Source: Geosiphon pyriformis (taxonomy: Eukaryota; Glomeromycota; Glomeromycetes; Archaeosporales; Geosiphonaceae). Taken from it: a DNA stretch of 64,000 bases. Each line of letters begins with the position of its first letter. The stretch's first letter is position 1. Where the stretch lies: positions 661,102 through 725,101 of the forward strand of contig JAAOMT010000523.1 of assembly GCA_016748015.1 (NCBI GenBank), read 5' to 3'. This document shows positions 1-11,514 of the stretch, piece after piece. The position numbers and the translations under genes are program-made. The notes below the pieces were generated by a model. That model saw only the letters and a program-made list of their open reading frames with translations. It did no database searches and was not told where the DNA came from.

Positions 1-61
1 TTAATAGTATTTTTTTCTAGATATTTTAAATTAAATCTTATATTAGTATTATATACTCATT

Positions 62-1300
62 TTAGCATAATACTTTTATTATTATTGCTGAATCATTTTA
101 GCTCTTGCTCTATCAACAGATCTGGGAGTGCAATATATTGTTTGGAGTTATAATTGAAGTTTGAATTGCTGTTGTTGTTGCTATAGTAAATAGAGTTGAA
201 ATTATTATTGTTATTATTATCAAAGTCTAAATTAGAATTGAATTTCAATTTTGATTCTATTGCACATTTGCTGATTGGTTCTTTCTCTTTAGAGATCAAA
301 TAGATTATACATAATAATAGATTGTAGATAAGATCACAATTATTACAATATTGAATGTTATAGAGAATTAAGCAATGTTAACAAAATTGAGTATTTAGCT
401 GCTCTAAATGCTGTTCTTGCTTCTCTTTAGTGAATGCTAATTCTTGGTAGTGTTTATGGAATTGTTCTGGATCTATTATGTTGAGAATAATATTGGGGTT
501 TAGGACCCAAATAATTATTTCTGGTTCTAGTAAATTGTTTTTAATTGTTTTAATTTTTTCTGAAGTTGTGCTTTTAATTTTGGTGATTACCATTCTTCAG
601 ATTTTGTTATTATTGTGTGGACAGTTATTCAAACATTTTACTGCTTTTTACCAAGCAGCATTTATTGGCATTTTTTTTCTTACCCAATTACTAATTAGAA
701 TTATGTATTAGCATAATTCATTACATGTTTTTCTATGATCAGAAATATTATTCCACATTCTTTTGTCTAGAAAAGTTTTCCCACAAGCAAGACATAATTT
801 GTTTTCTTATTTTTCTTGTCTTTTTGGTCATTCAAAACATTCAAGAATACATAGATAACAGTAATATTTTGTTATTGTTAACCATTCCTTATTTTTACTA
901 TAACATATGCCTATTGTTAACAATTTCTTGTCACAATTAACACAAATTAGCTTGAGTTGACAATAGTTTGGTTGATGTTGAATAGTAATGGTGTATGGTG
1001 TATATGTAGAGGTAGTTGCTTGGAGTTTCTTTTCTTCTCTTTTTTTCCCTTTTTCCTTTTCTTCCCATGTGAGTACTGATAGTAAGTTGTTATGATCATT
1101 GTTAGCCCAGGAAACTTGGTAAGCTTCCTAGGTAGATTTTTTTTTTCTTCTCAAACTCAATTAGTAGCTGCTTATCTTTGGTGGTTTTAAAATATCTGTA
1201 AGTGGCTGGTACTCAAATGTTCTGACTATTTTGGCTTAGTTGTAATTCTTAAATGTTTTAGTTGAGCATAATGTTGGTCTTGGACAATCAATCATTACCA
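62..1300 (-). pseudogene. Element A: Cys-rich linker and start of dUTPase-like domain (relic)
   Basis: The open stretch 93-299 on the minus strand is an acidic, Asn-rich peptide that in element B (11953-12177) lies just upstream of the dUTPase-like domain. The stretch near 378-593 matches the B segment at 12256-12504. The part 600-1300 corresponds to B's Cys-x2-Cys linker between protease and dUTPase. Only short in-frame pieces survive, separated by stops. Identity rests on collinearity with B and C; nothing here would be functional. Confidence 0.7.
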
Positions 1301-1479
1301 ACTAAAGCTTAATACTACATGGCTTCTATTACCAATACTTTAATAAATACAACAATGCCATTGATTTTAAAAAAAAAGTCGTCAATCTTACCAATAAATA
1401 TTTTTATCACTTTATTAGTAGTAATAATTCTGACATTAGCAGTGCAATCAACTTGGCAACCTAGTAGATTCATAAGTTG

Positions 1480-1752
1480 TTATGTGATAATGCTGTTGGC
1501 TAATTTACTATCTAAGATCAGTTTAATGTACTGACCATCAACTTTTGCATTATTATACATTGCAGTAATAAGTTTTGATTCAAGAATGGCTCTAGTAAAT
1601 AAGGATGTTTTGACTGTTTCTTCAAATTCAAAAGGGAAAATAGCAGTAAGTAATTTGTTTTTGGTAATTGTTGCTGGTAGAATATTGTGAAAAGTTGATT
1701 GAGTTTGATTGGTTTTTGATAGATTAGATGTGGTAATTTTTGGGGATACCAA
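1480..1752 (-). pseudogene. Element A: retropepsin-like aspartic protease fragment
   Basis: The minus-strand frame ends with the motif ILDSKLANSIIT, aligning with LILDSESAGSIIT in element B and LILDSKLPESIIT in element C. Gypsy proteases normally have D-S/T-G at the catalytic loop. Here the Asp is kept but Gly is Lys, reachable from a GGA codon by two G-to-A changes. The open part stops right after the catalytic loop, so the flap half is out of frame or lost. It was the protease domain of a Gag-Pol polyprotein and is dead in this copy. Confidence 0.75.
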
Positions 1753-1759
1753 AAGACTT

Positions 1760-3849
1760 AAATAGTATTGAGCAGTTGGGTTTTAGACATAGTTAGTTCC
1801 CAAATTTTGCTGTTGAGATCTAGTTTGCTGGGTGGCTAAACTGGAGATTGGTTGGTGCATTACTATCACCAATTGCCAATTCTGATAGATCTGAATAGTT
1901 CTTGGTCTTTGGGTTCTGTTTTAAGATAAGTTCTGTTCTTGGTTTTAATTGGATTAAGGCTGATAAATAATTTAAGACTGGAATAGTTAATAAATTATCA
2001 ATGCTAATGGCTAATAGATAGGTGGTTAATAAATTGGCTGCATTATTTGAGCATAATATAATTGATATTAGTATTATTTGAGTAATTGATTACTGATGTA
2101 ATTCTGAATTTGAAATTAATAATTGAAGTTTTAATACTGATTTTTTGATTATTGATTGCTTAACCATTTGCAACATTCGAATTGCAAATGTTTTTATTTA
2201 CCACAATAGTAGCAGTTATACATCTCTTGTCACTACTGTTAATTAATTAATGATAATGATAGATGCGATTGATTTAGAGACTATTTGAGTTCTCTGGATT
2301 ATTGTGGCATTGTGGTAATTAATAGATGGCTTGATTATTAGCTAAATATTTCTCTAGTTTTTGATTAAGAGATTTACTGAATTGTTTCAACTTGAAGTCC
2401 AATTCAGATGATTTGTTTATTACTAGATTAATGGCTTAAACATGGTTAGCTTTTAGCTTGGCTAATCCAAAATCTCAGGCATAAGTAACTGCATCTTAAA
2501 AAGTTTGTGAGTATATTAGACATATGTACTGAAAGATACTACTGTGTAATTCATGAATAAACTGGTTTAAGATCTGTAATGCTGTAAAGTAATTTGTGTT
2601 AATTGTCTGTATCTGGCACAGATTTTTATGGAGGCATTCTAGATAAGTAATAACTGCTTCAATGTCTTCTTGTTTGATAGTTGTGAAAGTATTTGTTAAA
2701 CAGTTAATACTATTATTATTACTAAAATATCTTAGAAATTCTAGTTTAAATGCATTAAAGTCTTGGAGTTTTTGAATTAGACTTTAATAATATGAGTTGA
2801 CAGTATCTTGAAAAAAGTATGAAATTGCCTGTAATGTTTTGGCATCATTTTATCTATTGGCTGCAATAGCTTTTTTTACATCATTAAGCCATACTTGTGT
2901 ATTGTTTTTCTTGCCAATAAATTTCTTGAGTTTTACAATTGGTGTGTATACTATTGGTGCTAATAGTAGTTGTTCTTGTTATGGTTGTAGTTGTTATTAA
3001 AATTGTTGTTGAAATGGTAGTTGTGGCTGTTGTTGTTGCTATTTAGCAATTGGAGCAACTGGTGAGTTTATCATAATTACTGAAGATAAGTTTTGGGAAA
3101 CAATAGGGGTGGAGTTTAGATTGTTTGGGTTTTTCTAAGTTTAAACAATCAGAGTTTGTATTTCTGGGTTTTTTGAAATTGGGTTTTGATAATTAAATTC
3201 TTAATCTTCATTTTTCTTTTCTTTTAATTTTATTACTATTCAAAAACTAGTGGTTTCGAAATTTGGTTGAGGTGATGGTGATCAAAATTTTGATGACATT
3301 AGAAATTGTGATTTAAATTTCTTAAAATAATCACCATAAGTTCTTAATAATTCTGGTTTCTTCTGTTTACTTTAAAATAGAATTCTGCTTAATGGTGTTG
3401 TCATGTTTGCTGTAAATGTGTCTGTTAATGTTATATTAATAATACATCTGAGTATGTGATAATATAATGAATTAGCTGGTAAATTAATTCTTTGTTTTTT
3501 TCAAGTAGATAATTGTATTTGCTTTGGGATTTCTGTTGGTGTTTGTAGTTTTCATTTGTCTTTTTCTGCACAGATAATAAGAAATGTTTGTTGGATGTGA
3601 TTTTCAATTTTTTTGTTGAGTTTAGTGATGATTAAGATAAAGTTGTAGTTTAATAATAAGCTAGTATATTGAATTAATTTGTTGTAGAAATTTTTTTTTG
3701 CTGATTTGGTATTTACTAGTTTTCCCAAAAAATATTTAATTCTTTTATTAACATAAAAATTAAAAACTGATTCTACTGATAGTTGGTTGTTAATCAATTT
3801 TAAGTGTTAACAGTAGTGTTGAAATAAAAATTTTACGAATCTTAGATGA
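1760..3849 (-). pseudogene. Element A: gag relic
   Basis: The region aligns by order and by many short words with B's gag (13,860-15,900): a Gln-rich stretch near 2990-3060, a capsid-like stretch near 2400-2900, and an N-terminal stretch at 3552-3797 with the same residues as B near 15,540-15,790. TAA/TAG/TGA interrupt it throughout. The gag start lies about 10 bp from LTR1, meaning the usual leader with the primer-binding site (about 80 bp in B) is missing on this side. Confidence 0.65.
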
Positions 3850-4829
3850 TGTTACAAATGATTATTTGGGGTCTTAAATTAAATAACAAACCCATAACTT
3901 GGTGCTCAATTAATATAATAATGTTGATTTCTGAAGGTTGTTTATATCTGAAGGGTTTTTTTGTGTTGGTTGAGTCTTTTGTATAATAAACAGAGATTTA
4001 TTTGTTGTCTTCTCAATAGCCTCTCAGAATTGTAATTTCATTGAATTTCTTTTTTAGTGTGATGGCTGGTAATCTTGGCAGAGATGCCCTTCTGGTAAGC
4101 TATCCTTAAATTCTCAATTTCTATACCCTTCCTTTGGGGTCTTTTATCAGGCTATCCATAACATCAATAACTTAGCACTTTAATCCTTTAATCAATTAAT
4201 AAAACAGAGAAATAACAAAGAAAATAAAAGGAGATAAAAAAAAATAAGAAATAAGCCAAGATAATAAAAGTTAGTATCCTGTCAATAGCCATGATCAAGA
4301 GTTATTGTTTTAGAGTAGTTAAGTATCAGTTACTATTAATATAAAGTATTAATAGTGAAAAGTAGATTTGAAATAGTAAATAATTATTTATTTGATTTTT
4401 GAGATGTGGAAAGTTGCTTAGATCAAATCTAAACTGAGAGATCCCAGAATTCTAATAATTATGACTTGTGAGTTTAATTGACTCTAAGAGTCTTATTGAC
4501 TCTTAGTCTTCTTGATTAATTTTCTAGCTTCTAATACTACTGCTATATATACATAAATTTTATTGTACAAGATTCCTTGAATTCCTTAATTCTCTAACTA
4601 GGAATCCTGGAATTTCTGAAATCTTGCAATTTTTTTGAGAAGAATTCTAGAATCCTGCAATTCTTTTGAGAAGAATTCTGGAATCTTGCAATTCCTCATA
4701 TGAGAATTCTGAAATTTTTGTAAGCTTACAATTCTTTTAAAAGAAATCCTGGAATTCTACTTTTACTATGTTTATTTTGATTGGCTAATTTATGTACTAA
4801 TATTTAATTTCTATATTCTATGAATAACA
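3850..4829 (-). repeat. B-type LTR (LTR1)
   Basis: It begins TGTTAC and ends ATAACA (5-bp inverted ends, TG...CA). It is homologous along its length to LTR2, LTR3, LTR4 and the solo LTR at 58702. It contains the A-rich stretch shared by all copies and, near 4590-4760, degenerate palindromic sub-repeats built on GGAATTCT...GCAATTCCT. At 980 bp it is the longest of the B-type LTRs. On its right is a polypurine tract (in minus sense), as expected for a 3' LTR of a minus-strand element; on its left it runs straight into gag of element A. Confidence 0.88.
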
Positions 4830-4924
4830 ATAGTTTGTTTCTCTTTTTTCTAATTCTGTTATTTTTGAATGGTTGTTGTTAATGCTAGTTTTTTGTAAAA
4901 TTATATCTCACAAAGAGCACCAAA
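4830..4924 (-). mobile_element. Mini-internal region: polypurine tract plus primer-binding leader between LTR1 and LTR2
   Basis: Ninety-five bases join two LTRs. Read on the minus strand from LTR2 they start TT-TGGTGCTCTTTGTGAG (primer-binding site), continue through about 60 bases matching B's leader (15,870-15,930), then jump to a purine run AGAAAAAAGAGAAAC next to LTR1 (polypurine tract). All coding sequence is missing. This is the footprint of an internally deleted copy that keeps the cis signals for priming both DNA strands, or of recombination within an element. Confidence 0.75.
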
Positions 4925-5828
4925 TATTACAAGTAATTATTTGGGGTCTCAAATCAAATAACAAATCTGTAATTTGGTGCTTAATAATTGAAGATTGGGT
5001 AATATTTGAAGGTTTTTATAATCTGAAGATTTTGGTTAAGTTCTTTGTATAATAGACAGAAATTCAAATGTTGTCTTAGTAGTCTTTTAAAATTGCAATT
5101 CTGTTTAATTTCTGTTTTTAACATAGTGGCCAATTTATTTTAACAGTCATGCCCTTCTGGTAAGCTATTCCTAAATTCCTAAACTCTATACCTTTTTTTT
5201 GAAGTTTTTTACCAGACTATTTTTAACATCAATTACTTAATGCTTAATCTCTTTAATTAGTTAGTAAATAATTAATAAAACAAAAAAAAAGAAAGAAAAG
5301 AAAATAAATAGATAAGCCAAGACAAAAAAGAGTTGGTATTCTATTAATAGCCATGATTAAGAGCTATTGGTTCAATGTTATTAAGTATTGGCAACTATTA
5401 ACATAAATTATTGATAATAAAAAAATGGATTAGAATGGTAATAACTATTTTATTAATATTTGATGTTTCTATTTCAAGTTATAAAATACTATCATATAAA
5501 AAGATAAGTATGAAATTGAAACTAGAGATTTTAAAACTAAGAATTCTGTTCTTTTTATTTCTAATACTACTGCTATATATACATAAATTTTGTTATATGA
5601 GATTCCTTGAATTTTTTAATTCTTTAGCCAGAAAATCTGTAATTCCTTAAGAGAAATTCTGGAATTCTGGAATTCTGGAATCCTGTGATTTCTTATATAA
5701 AAATTCTAGGTTTTTCTGGAATTCTGCAATTTCTTTAAAAAAAATCCTAGAATTTCACTTTTACTATGTCTTATTTTAATTGGCTAATTTATATAATAAT
5801 ATATAATTCCTATATTTTATGAATAATA
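4925..5828 (-). repeat. B-type LTR (LTR2)
   Basis: It starts TATTAC (TGTTAC in other copies), ends GAATAATA, is 904 bp long and collinear with LTR1, LTR3 and LTR4. As the copy next to the primer-binding site it is the 5' LTR of the mini element 3850-5828. The bases flanking the LTR1-LTR2 unit (GATGA on the left, CTGCA on the right) do not match, so no target duplication supports a simple single insertion. Confidence 0.85.
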
Positions 5829-6424
5829 CTGCATAAACAATGTTGATATGTTTAATAATTTGAAGTATATTATTGATATAAATGATGATATGTTTTATAA
5901 TTTGATATCTCTATGGGCATATGAGTCTGTTAATATTAAAATTAACTCTTTGAAAACAGTTAAATAGTTGGTTGGTTCTTGTAATATTACTTTATTTGAT
6001 ATTATTCAAAAAATATTATCTTTAAATAAGTTTTCTTTTGTTGTATTAATTTAGCATAACCTAAACTGGCTCAAGTAGCTGGTTACATATAGAAAGTACA
6101 TGAATTATATTTAGCATTAAAATATTTAGTTTGTTTCTAATTTCTAGATAATAGTTGGGCTTTGCTTGTTAAATCTAATAAAAAAAAAATATATTTGTTT
6201 AATAAAATTAAAAGTGTTATAAAATTAAGTTAAAGCTAATTAGTTTGTAATAATATATTATTATATATTTCAAGTTATTAAAACTGTTTTTATTTGTAAA
6301 TTGATTTTAAAAAAAATAGAATATTAAGATTTTTTTATTAATTAAAAAAAGTTATTTTTTTTAAAATAAATTTAAAACTAAGTTAATTAATTTTTACTAA
6401 TTATATAATCTTTAAAATTAGTAA
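5829..6424 (+). other. Unidentified coding-like relic (5832-6190), then AT-rich DNA
   Basis: One plus-strand frame from about 5837 to 6185 reads as protein-like sequence, including the word DINDDMFYNLISLWAYES and, later, HNLNWLK followed by a stop and LVTYRKYMNYI. About seven stops interrupt it, all TAG or TAA, several where Gln would be natural. I do not recognise the family and see no copy of it elsewhere in the window. From about 6190 to 6424 the sequence is simple AT-rich DNA ending in the oligo-T run that marks the LINE 3' end. It could be an old host pseudogene or part of an unrelated transposon. Confidence 0.35.
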
Positions 6425-6786
6425 TTTTTTTTTTATGAGTGCAGCCCAACCACTATCTAGTATACAAAAACAAATAAGTGAATTAAATTAAACATAGCTT
6501 ATGTATTTTTTATATATGACTAGTCATTTAAGCCAATTAAAATAGCACTACATATTTATAAAAACTTTTACATTATTGTTCAAACCAGAAAAAACAAACA
6601 TAGATTATGTGAACCAAAACTGACAGTAAAGAATTTAACAATACTAAGCAAATAAACCATATTTTTAGATATAATACTGAACAAACCATATGACAGACTA
6701 AACATTACTTCTGCATCACAAACCAAACTACTTTTTTTATGTCTGCCCTAAACTTAAATCTCAACAATTACAACTTATTATAATGC
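6425..6786 (-). mobile_element. LINE L1, piece 1 (3' end with oligo-A tail)
   Basis: It is homologous to the LINE 3' ends at 57171-57510 and 60255-60600, sharing for example the stretch around AAGTGAATTAAATTAAACAT. In minus sense it is the last part of the LINE ORF, then an oligo-A tail (T-run at 6425-6434). The right edge 6786 is where element B begins. The LINE resumes after B with the target duplication: ...AATGC | B | ATGCTCA. The uninterrupted copy L2 near 57505 reads AATGCTCATTAACC, confirming that this piece and 17731-18268 were once contiguous. Confidence 0.85.
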
Positions 6787-7596
6787 TGTTACAGGTGATT
6801 ATTTGGGATCTCAAATCAAATAGCAAACTCATAACTTGGTGCTTGGCTGATCTTCTGGTGTTGATATTTGAAGGTTTTGTTGTAGAGTTTTTTGTATAAT
6901 GAACAGAAATTTAATTGATGGTTTTATCTGTAGCTTCCCAAAACCTCAGTTTTGTCAAATTTTTTTCTTAGCATGATGGCTGGTAATTCTCTTGGTAAGC
7001 TATTCTCAAATCTATGAATGTTGTATCCTTGTTTTATAGGTCTTTTACTAGTTTCTATGACATTTGTATTTCAGCGCTTAATCCTTAATAAATTTAGTAA
7101 AACCAAAGAAATAACAAAAAGAAATAAAAAAAAATAAAGAAATGAGTAAAAGCAATTACAAGTTAGTATCCTGTCAATAGCTGTGATCAAAAGCTATTGT
7201 TCCAGTGTAGTTAAGTATCAATTATTATTAACATGAAGTGTTGATAGTAAAGAGTGGATTGAAATAGGGAATAATTATTTATTGATATTTGTGAATAGAA
7301 GGTTGTTTAGATCAGATCTAAACTGGGAGGTCTGTCTTTTCTACTTCTAATACTACTGTTATATATACATAAATAAGATTCCTCAATTCCTCAATTTTTT
7401 ACACCAGGAATCCTGCAATTTTTTTTGAAAAGAATCCTAGAATTCTAGAATTCTGTGATTCCTTGTACAAGAATTTTGAAATTCCTGGAATCCTGCAATT
7501 TCTCTTGAGCGGAATCCTGAAATTCTACATTTACTATGGCTATTTTTAATTGGCTAATTTATGTGCTAATATACTTTCTATATTTTATGAATAACA
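6787..7596 (-). repeat. Element B 3' LTR (LTR3)
   Basis: It starts TGTTAC and ends ATAACA, 810 bp. Compared with LTR4 the first 150 bases differ at many sites but nearly always by A/G or C/T changes. Sub-repeats with palindromic cores (GAATCCTGCAATT type) lie at about 7385-7535. The internal side at 7597 carries the polypurine tract. Confidence 0.92.
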
Positions 7597-7615
7597 TTAT
7601 TCTCTCCTTTTAATA
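7597..7615 (-). promoter_or_regulatory. Element B polypurine tract
   Basis: Minus-sense AAAAGGAGAGAATAA lies directly against the 3' LTR. A purine run in this position primes plus-strand DNA synthesis in LTR retrotransposons. Elements A/mini (purine run near 4840-4855) and C (GAGAAGAAGATTA at 27162-27174) have comparable tracts in the same place. Confidence 0.75.
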
Positions 7616-8688
7616 TTGAGCTTTGTCAAGATCTCTTAATTCTAATTCTCTGTTGTTAAGTATTTTTTGAACTTTTTTTTCAAAAATTATTTGTGTTATC
7701 TTGTTCTGTAACTCTTTGAATTGGACATTGGTTATTCTTCCTATTTGGTTAATAGTGATGTCATCCATTATTGGATTAAGTAAGATTTCTGGTTGGTCTT
7801 AAAATCCAGCATGCAATCGATAAATAGCTCTTGCTTGTGTTGTTAGATTGTTCTTTTCCACAAATTTCTTCAGTTGTTGTAGTATTGTGGTATCAAATAA
7901 TTGTTTTGTTTTATCTGTGTATAAATTCTGAATATTCAAATGTTGTCCCAAGTGAAAATAACAAAAGTTTCTTGGAAATTGTTGTATTTACTATATTCAA
8001 GTTTTTTTAGTTACTTCTTAATATGTGATAATACTTGTTGGCTCTTCTATTGCCAATTTTACTTTCAGAATTATTTTTTCAATAGCATTTTTTGTTTTCT
8101 TCTGTACTTTGTATTGAGGTATTTTTCTGGTATCTCTGTATCTAATAGTTTGTTGATTGATGGTAATTTCTATATTCCATTGTTGAATTAATTGAAAGAG
8201 TTGTTGAGCTAATGAGTGAATGTCATTGGTAATTTCTATTTTCTGATGTCTTTTGTTATGTATATCATGTCTTTATATAATCTTTTGGTTGTTCAATTTT
8301 ATGTGTTTGGTTCAATGATTATAATTGGTTTTAGATCTTGTGGAATCTCATCTGGTTTGACTAGTATTCTCTGTACTCTTAATTGTGGAATATTACTGGT
8401 AGATGATGATGCTATATGGTAATATTGTTTCAGTCAATCACTATGTGCTGCTTTGGTTAAGATTTTGTTGTTCAATCTTTATTTATAAGCTCCATTTTCA
8501 AGAATTTTTTCTATGTGAAATAGTCTATCCTATTTGGGGTCAAATTTTCTACTCCATTGTTTTTCTACTTTGGTATAATATAGAAGTACTTTGTCTCCAA
8601 TCTTGAATTCAACTGGTTTCTCTGGTAGTTGGTTGTCATGTCTTTTTTTTTGTTTTTCTTGTGACTTTTGGATGTTATTGGCTGCTCT
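7616..8688 (-). pseudogene. Element B: post-integrase tail (relic)
   Basis: Continues from the integrase core on the minus strand. Near 8520-8690 a frame reads ...GDKVLLYYTKVEKQWSRKFDP, the typical SH3-like/GPY-type end of a gypsy integrase. Beyond that (7616-8500) are only short pieces with stops. Element C has an unrelated-looking longer tail in the equivalent place. The plus-strand open frames here (for example 7940-8191, 8591-8878) are antisense shadows. Confidence 0.6.
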
Positions 8689-9540
8689 TTACCATGTGTT
8701 TTCTAGTGTCTTCATTAAGTCATATGTTTTTCTCAACAATGTTCTTTGGAAATTTTCTTCTGTTATTGGTTCTGTTAGATATGTCTTGACTTCTATCTCA
8801 ACTGGTAATGTTGCTGTTCTATCATATACTAATTTGAATGGTGTTGCTTGTGTAGTGTCTTGCTTTATTGTCCAATAAGCAAATAGTACTGATAGTATAA
8901 TCAAATCCCATTTGTTCTGGTTTTTTTGGCTAATTTTGACAATGGCTTTACACAATGTTCTATTAAATCTTTTAACTAACTCATTTGTTTGTGGATGGTA
9001 TGGTGATGATAATGGTCTTTTTATTTCAAATCTTTGACTTAATTCTGCCAATGTTTTATTCACAAAGTGAGTTTCTTGATCTGATAGTAGTTCTTTTGGA
9101 TATCTGTGTTGACATATTAAATCTTGATGAACAAATTTGGCAACAGATTCTGCATCTGCTCTTTGAATGATTTTTGCTTTTGGCTATTTAGTAAGATAGT
9201 CTATGGCTATTGCAATATATCTGTTGCCTCTACTGGTGATTGTTAATGGTCCAACTAAGTCAATTCTGATGCAGTTAAATGGTTGGCCCACTTTGATTGG
9301 TTTTAATAGTTCACTTGGTTTTGTTCTTCCTCTTCTCTGACAAGCATCACAATTCTGAACATATTGAATAATGTCTGGATACATAGATGGCCAATAGTAT
9401 CTTTTTCTGGTTTTTTCTATAGTTGCTTCTTTATGGAAATGTCCTGTTATTAGATCTGAGTGCATGTTGAACAATATTGTCTCTTTTTCTGGTTCTGTGA
9501 TTACTCTGGTTGGTTGATCTAGATTTCTTCTGTTTTTCTG
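8689..9540 (-). pseudogene. Element B: integrase
   Basis: Two open segments, 9184-9474 and 8689-9063, together read through the zinc-binding end (CDACQRRGRTKP) and the catalytic core. The first catalytic Asp is in RIDLVGPL and the second in LLSDQETHFVN. The third position is Lys in QTNELVKRFNRT, where the family has Glu (GAA to AAA). An in-frame TAG near 9187 replaces the Trp of the LTKWP motif. The enzyme would have inserted element cDNA into host DNA; the lost Glu alone makes this copy inactive. Confidence 0.88.
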
Positions 9541-11142
9541 GTAAAGTATATTTTAATGGTTGATAAAATATTTTGATTGTTGTTTTATGTTGTTTTGTTT
9601 CTTTTGAGATAATTTTTCCTTAAACAATTAAGTATTTATAAAATATTGGAGTTGTTGGTATTTTTGTATATTCATCTTTTGTTATATTTTTGGTTTGAAC
9701 TGTTTTTAGATTTGTCTTATTTGCAACAATCCATCAGCATTTCCATTGTCTTTTCTCTTTTTATAATGTACTGTAAATGTATATAGTGATAGTGCTATTT
9801 TCTATCTTGCATGGCAATTGTTTCCAAATTTTTGATTCTGAATTAAAGTCAAACCTTTGTGATCAGTATATACATCAAACTTTTAACTCAAGTACTCTTT
9901 CTATTTCATGACTGCTCAATAGATTGCTAAGTGTTTTAATGTTGGTGTTCCATAGTTTTTTTCAGCTGGACTTAAACTTTTGCTGGCATATACTACTGGA
10001 TGTTCTCTTCCATCCGGTTTTCTCTGTGATAGTACTGCTTCCAATGCTTGGCCTGATGTATCAGTGGTGATAATGAATGGTTTACTGTGGTCTGGATAAA
10101 TCAGTACTGGAGCTTGAATAAGCTTTCTTCTCAGTGTATCGAATGCTTTTTGCTAAGCTTCTGTTCATTTGTATTTTACATTCTTGGTTTGTAACAGATA
10201 AAGTGACTGAGCCAGTTTAGAAAAGTTCTTGATAAAGCAATGATAATAGCCTACAAATCCCAAAATGCTCTTAGTTCTGTCAAACTGGTTGGTACTGGAA
10301 AGTTTTTTACTATTGCAATCTTATTTGGATCTGTTTTAATGCTGTCTTTGCTCACTACATATCAAAAACTTAAGTTCTGTTTTTCCAAAGAAACATTTGT
10401 TTGCATTCAACTTTAATCTTGCTCTTCTAAGTCTTTTAAATACTTGTTGGAGATGATGTAAATAATCATCAAATGTTTTTAAAAACACATTGGTGTTATC
10501 CAAGTATACAACTACTGATTTCTATAGTAGCCCAGTATAAACAATTTCCATAAGTTACTGGAAAGTTGCTGAAGCATTCATCAAGCCAAATAGCATGACT
10601 TCGAACTCAAAATTCTCTTCCCATGTTGTGAAAGCTGTCTTCTCTTTATCTTCTGGTTTCATGGCTACTTGTCAGTAACCACTGTTTAAGTCTAAAGTTG
10701 AGAACTATTTCTTTTTTCCAAAAGCATTGAACAGTTCTTGAATCTTTGGCATTGGGTAACTATCTTCTTTGGTTACTTTATTTAATTTTCAGTAATCCAC
10801 ACAAAAGCAGATTTTTCCATTCTTCTTCTGGACTAGTACTACTGGTAACAACCATAAGCTCATTGATGGTTAAATTAACCCATTGTCAAGCATCCAGTTG
10901 ATTTCTTGATGAATGATCTCATGGCTGGCTGGTGGTATTCTGTATGCTTTCTATTTAATTGGCATTGCATCTTCAGTCTTGATTTGATGTTAGATGATAT
11001 CAGTTTTGCCAAATTCATTTTTGTTGGCAAAAATGTCATTGAAGTTGTTAAGTAATATCTTGAGTTGCATATGTTGTAATAGATCTAGATTTCCTAAGTT
11101 TATCTGTTTCAATTGTTCTAGTTGGAGCAGATAACATTCTTC
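9541..11142 (-). pseudogene. Element B: reverse transcriptase and RNase H (relic)
   Basis: The RT palm is readable around 10,440-10,520: VVYLDNTNVFLK, where the family has YLDD; the last Asp is Asn (codon AAC, 10495-10497). Neighbouring text LKLNANKCFFGKTELKF is the usual thumb-side sequence. RNase H should lie at about 9,900-10,250, where only fragments remain between frameshifts and stops. It follows the dUTPase-like domain at its right and precedes the integrase at its left, giving the Ty3/gypsy order. Confidence 0.85.
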
Positions 11143-11514
11143 TTATCCATATGTGGTTTGAGATGTGATATCTACATATTCACACAATTGTGGAAAGTTT
11201 GGAATGGTGTCTAAGAGTTGGTTCTCAATTTCTGTGGTCAAGTATCCAATGGTAGTATTTTCTGATATCTTGATAATATCTCCCATGTTGTTGTAAATGG
11301 AGATTTTAATATGACTGTGGTTTTTGGCTGGTATGTGTAGATTGACTAATCCAATTTTTCTTGATTCACAAAGTGTTGCTTCTGTCTCGAGAATTTGAAC
11401 CTGATTCTTCACTTTTCTTTCTATGGTTACTATGTACTGGTCGTATGATGGAATAGAAATTGGTTGATGGATAAAAATAATTTGTCTCTTATCAACAATT
11501 TCTTCCTCTGTCAT
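11143..11514 (-). pseudogene. Element B: segment between dUTPase-like domain and RT
   Basis: An open 123-residue stretch (MTEEEIVDKRQIIFIHQPIS at its start) follows the dUTPase-like core in the same reading direction. It contains a beta-rich region with SHIKISIYNNMGDIIKISEN, resembling the second, capsule-like half seen in element C around 23,060-23,350. I know no named domain for it. It is conserved between B and C at the same place, so it belongs to the Pol polyprotein of this element family rather than to a host gene. Confidence 0.6.

Larger units (their letters stand above)
1..3849 (-). mobile_element. Ty3/gypsy element A, internal region (left end outside window)
   Basis: Decayed minus-strand internal region collinear with element B further right: position 62 here matches B near 11,924, and the gag start near 3840 matches B near 15,830. 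In coding order (right to left) it holds gag, protease, a Cys-rich linker and the start of a dUTPase-like domain, then leaves the window before RT. Stops are frequent. LTR1 abuts the gag end directly at 3850 with no primer-binding leader between them, unlike B and C, so this copy is structurally rearranged as well as mutated. No intact ORF of useful length remains. Confidence 0.85.

Noticed and set aside
8591-8878. 95-codon plus-strand open frame
   Set aside because: It is antisense to the integrase end of element B, whose minus-strand motifs are unmistakable.
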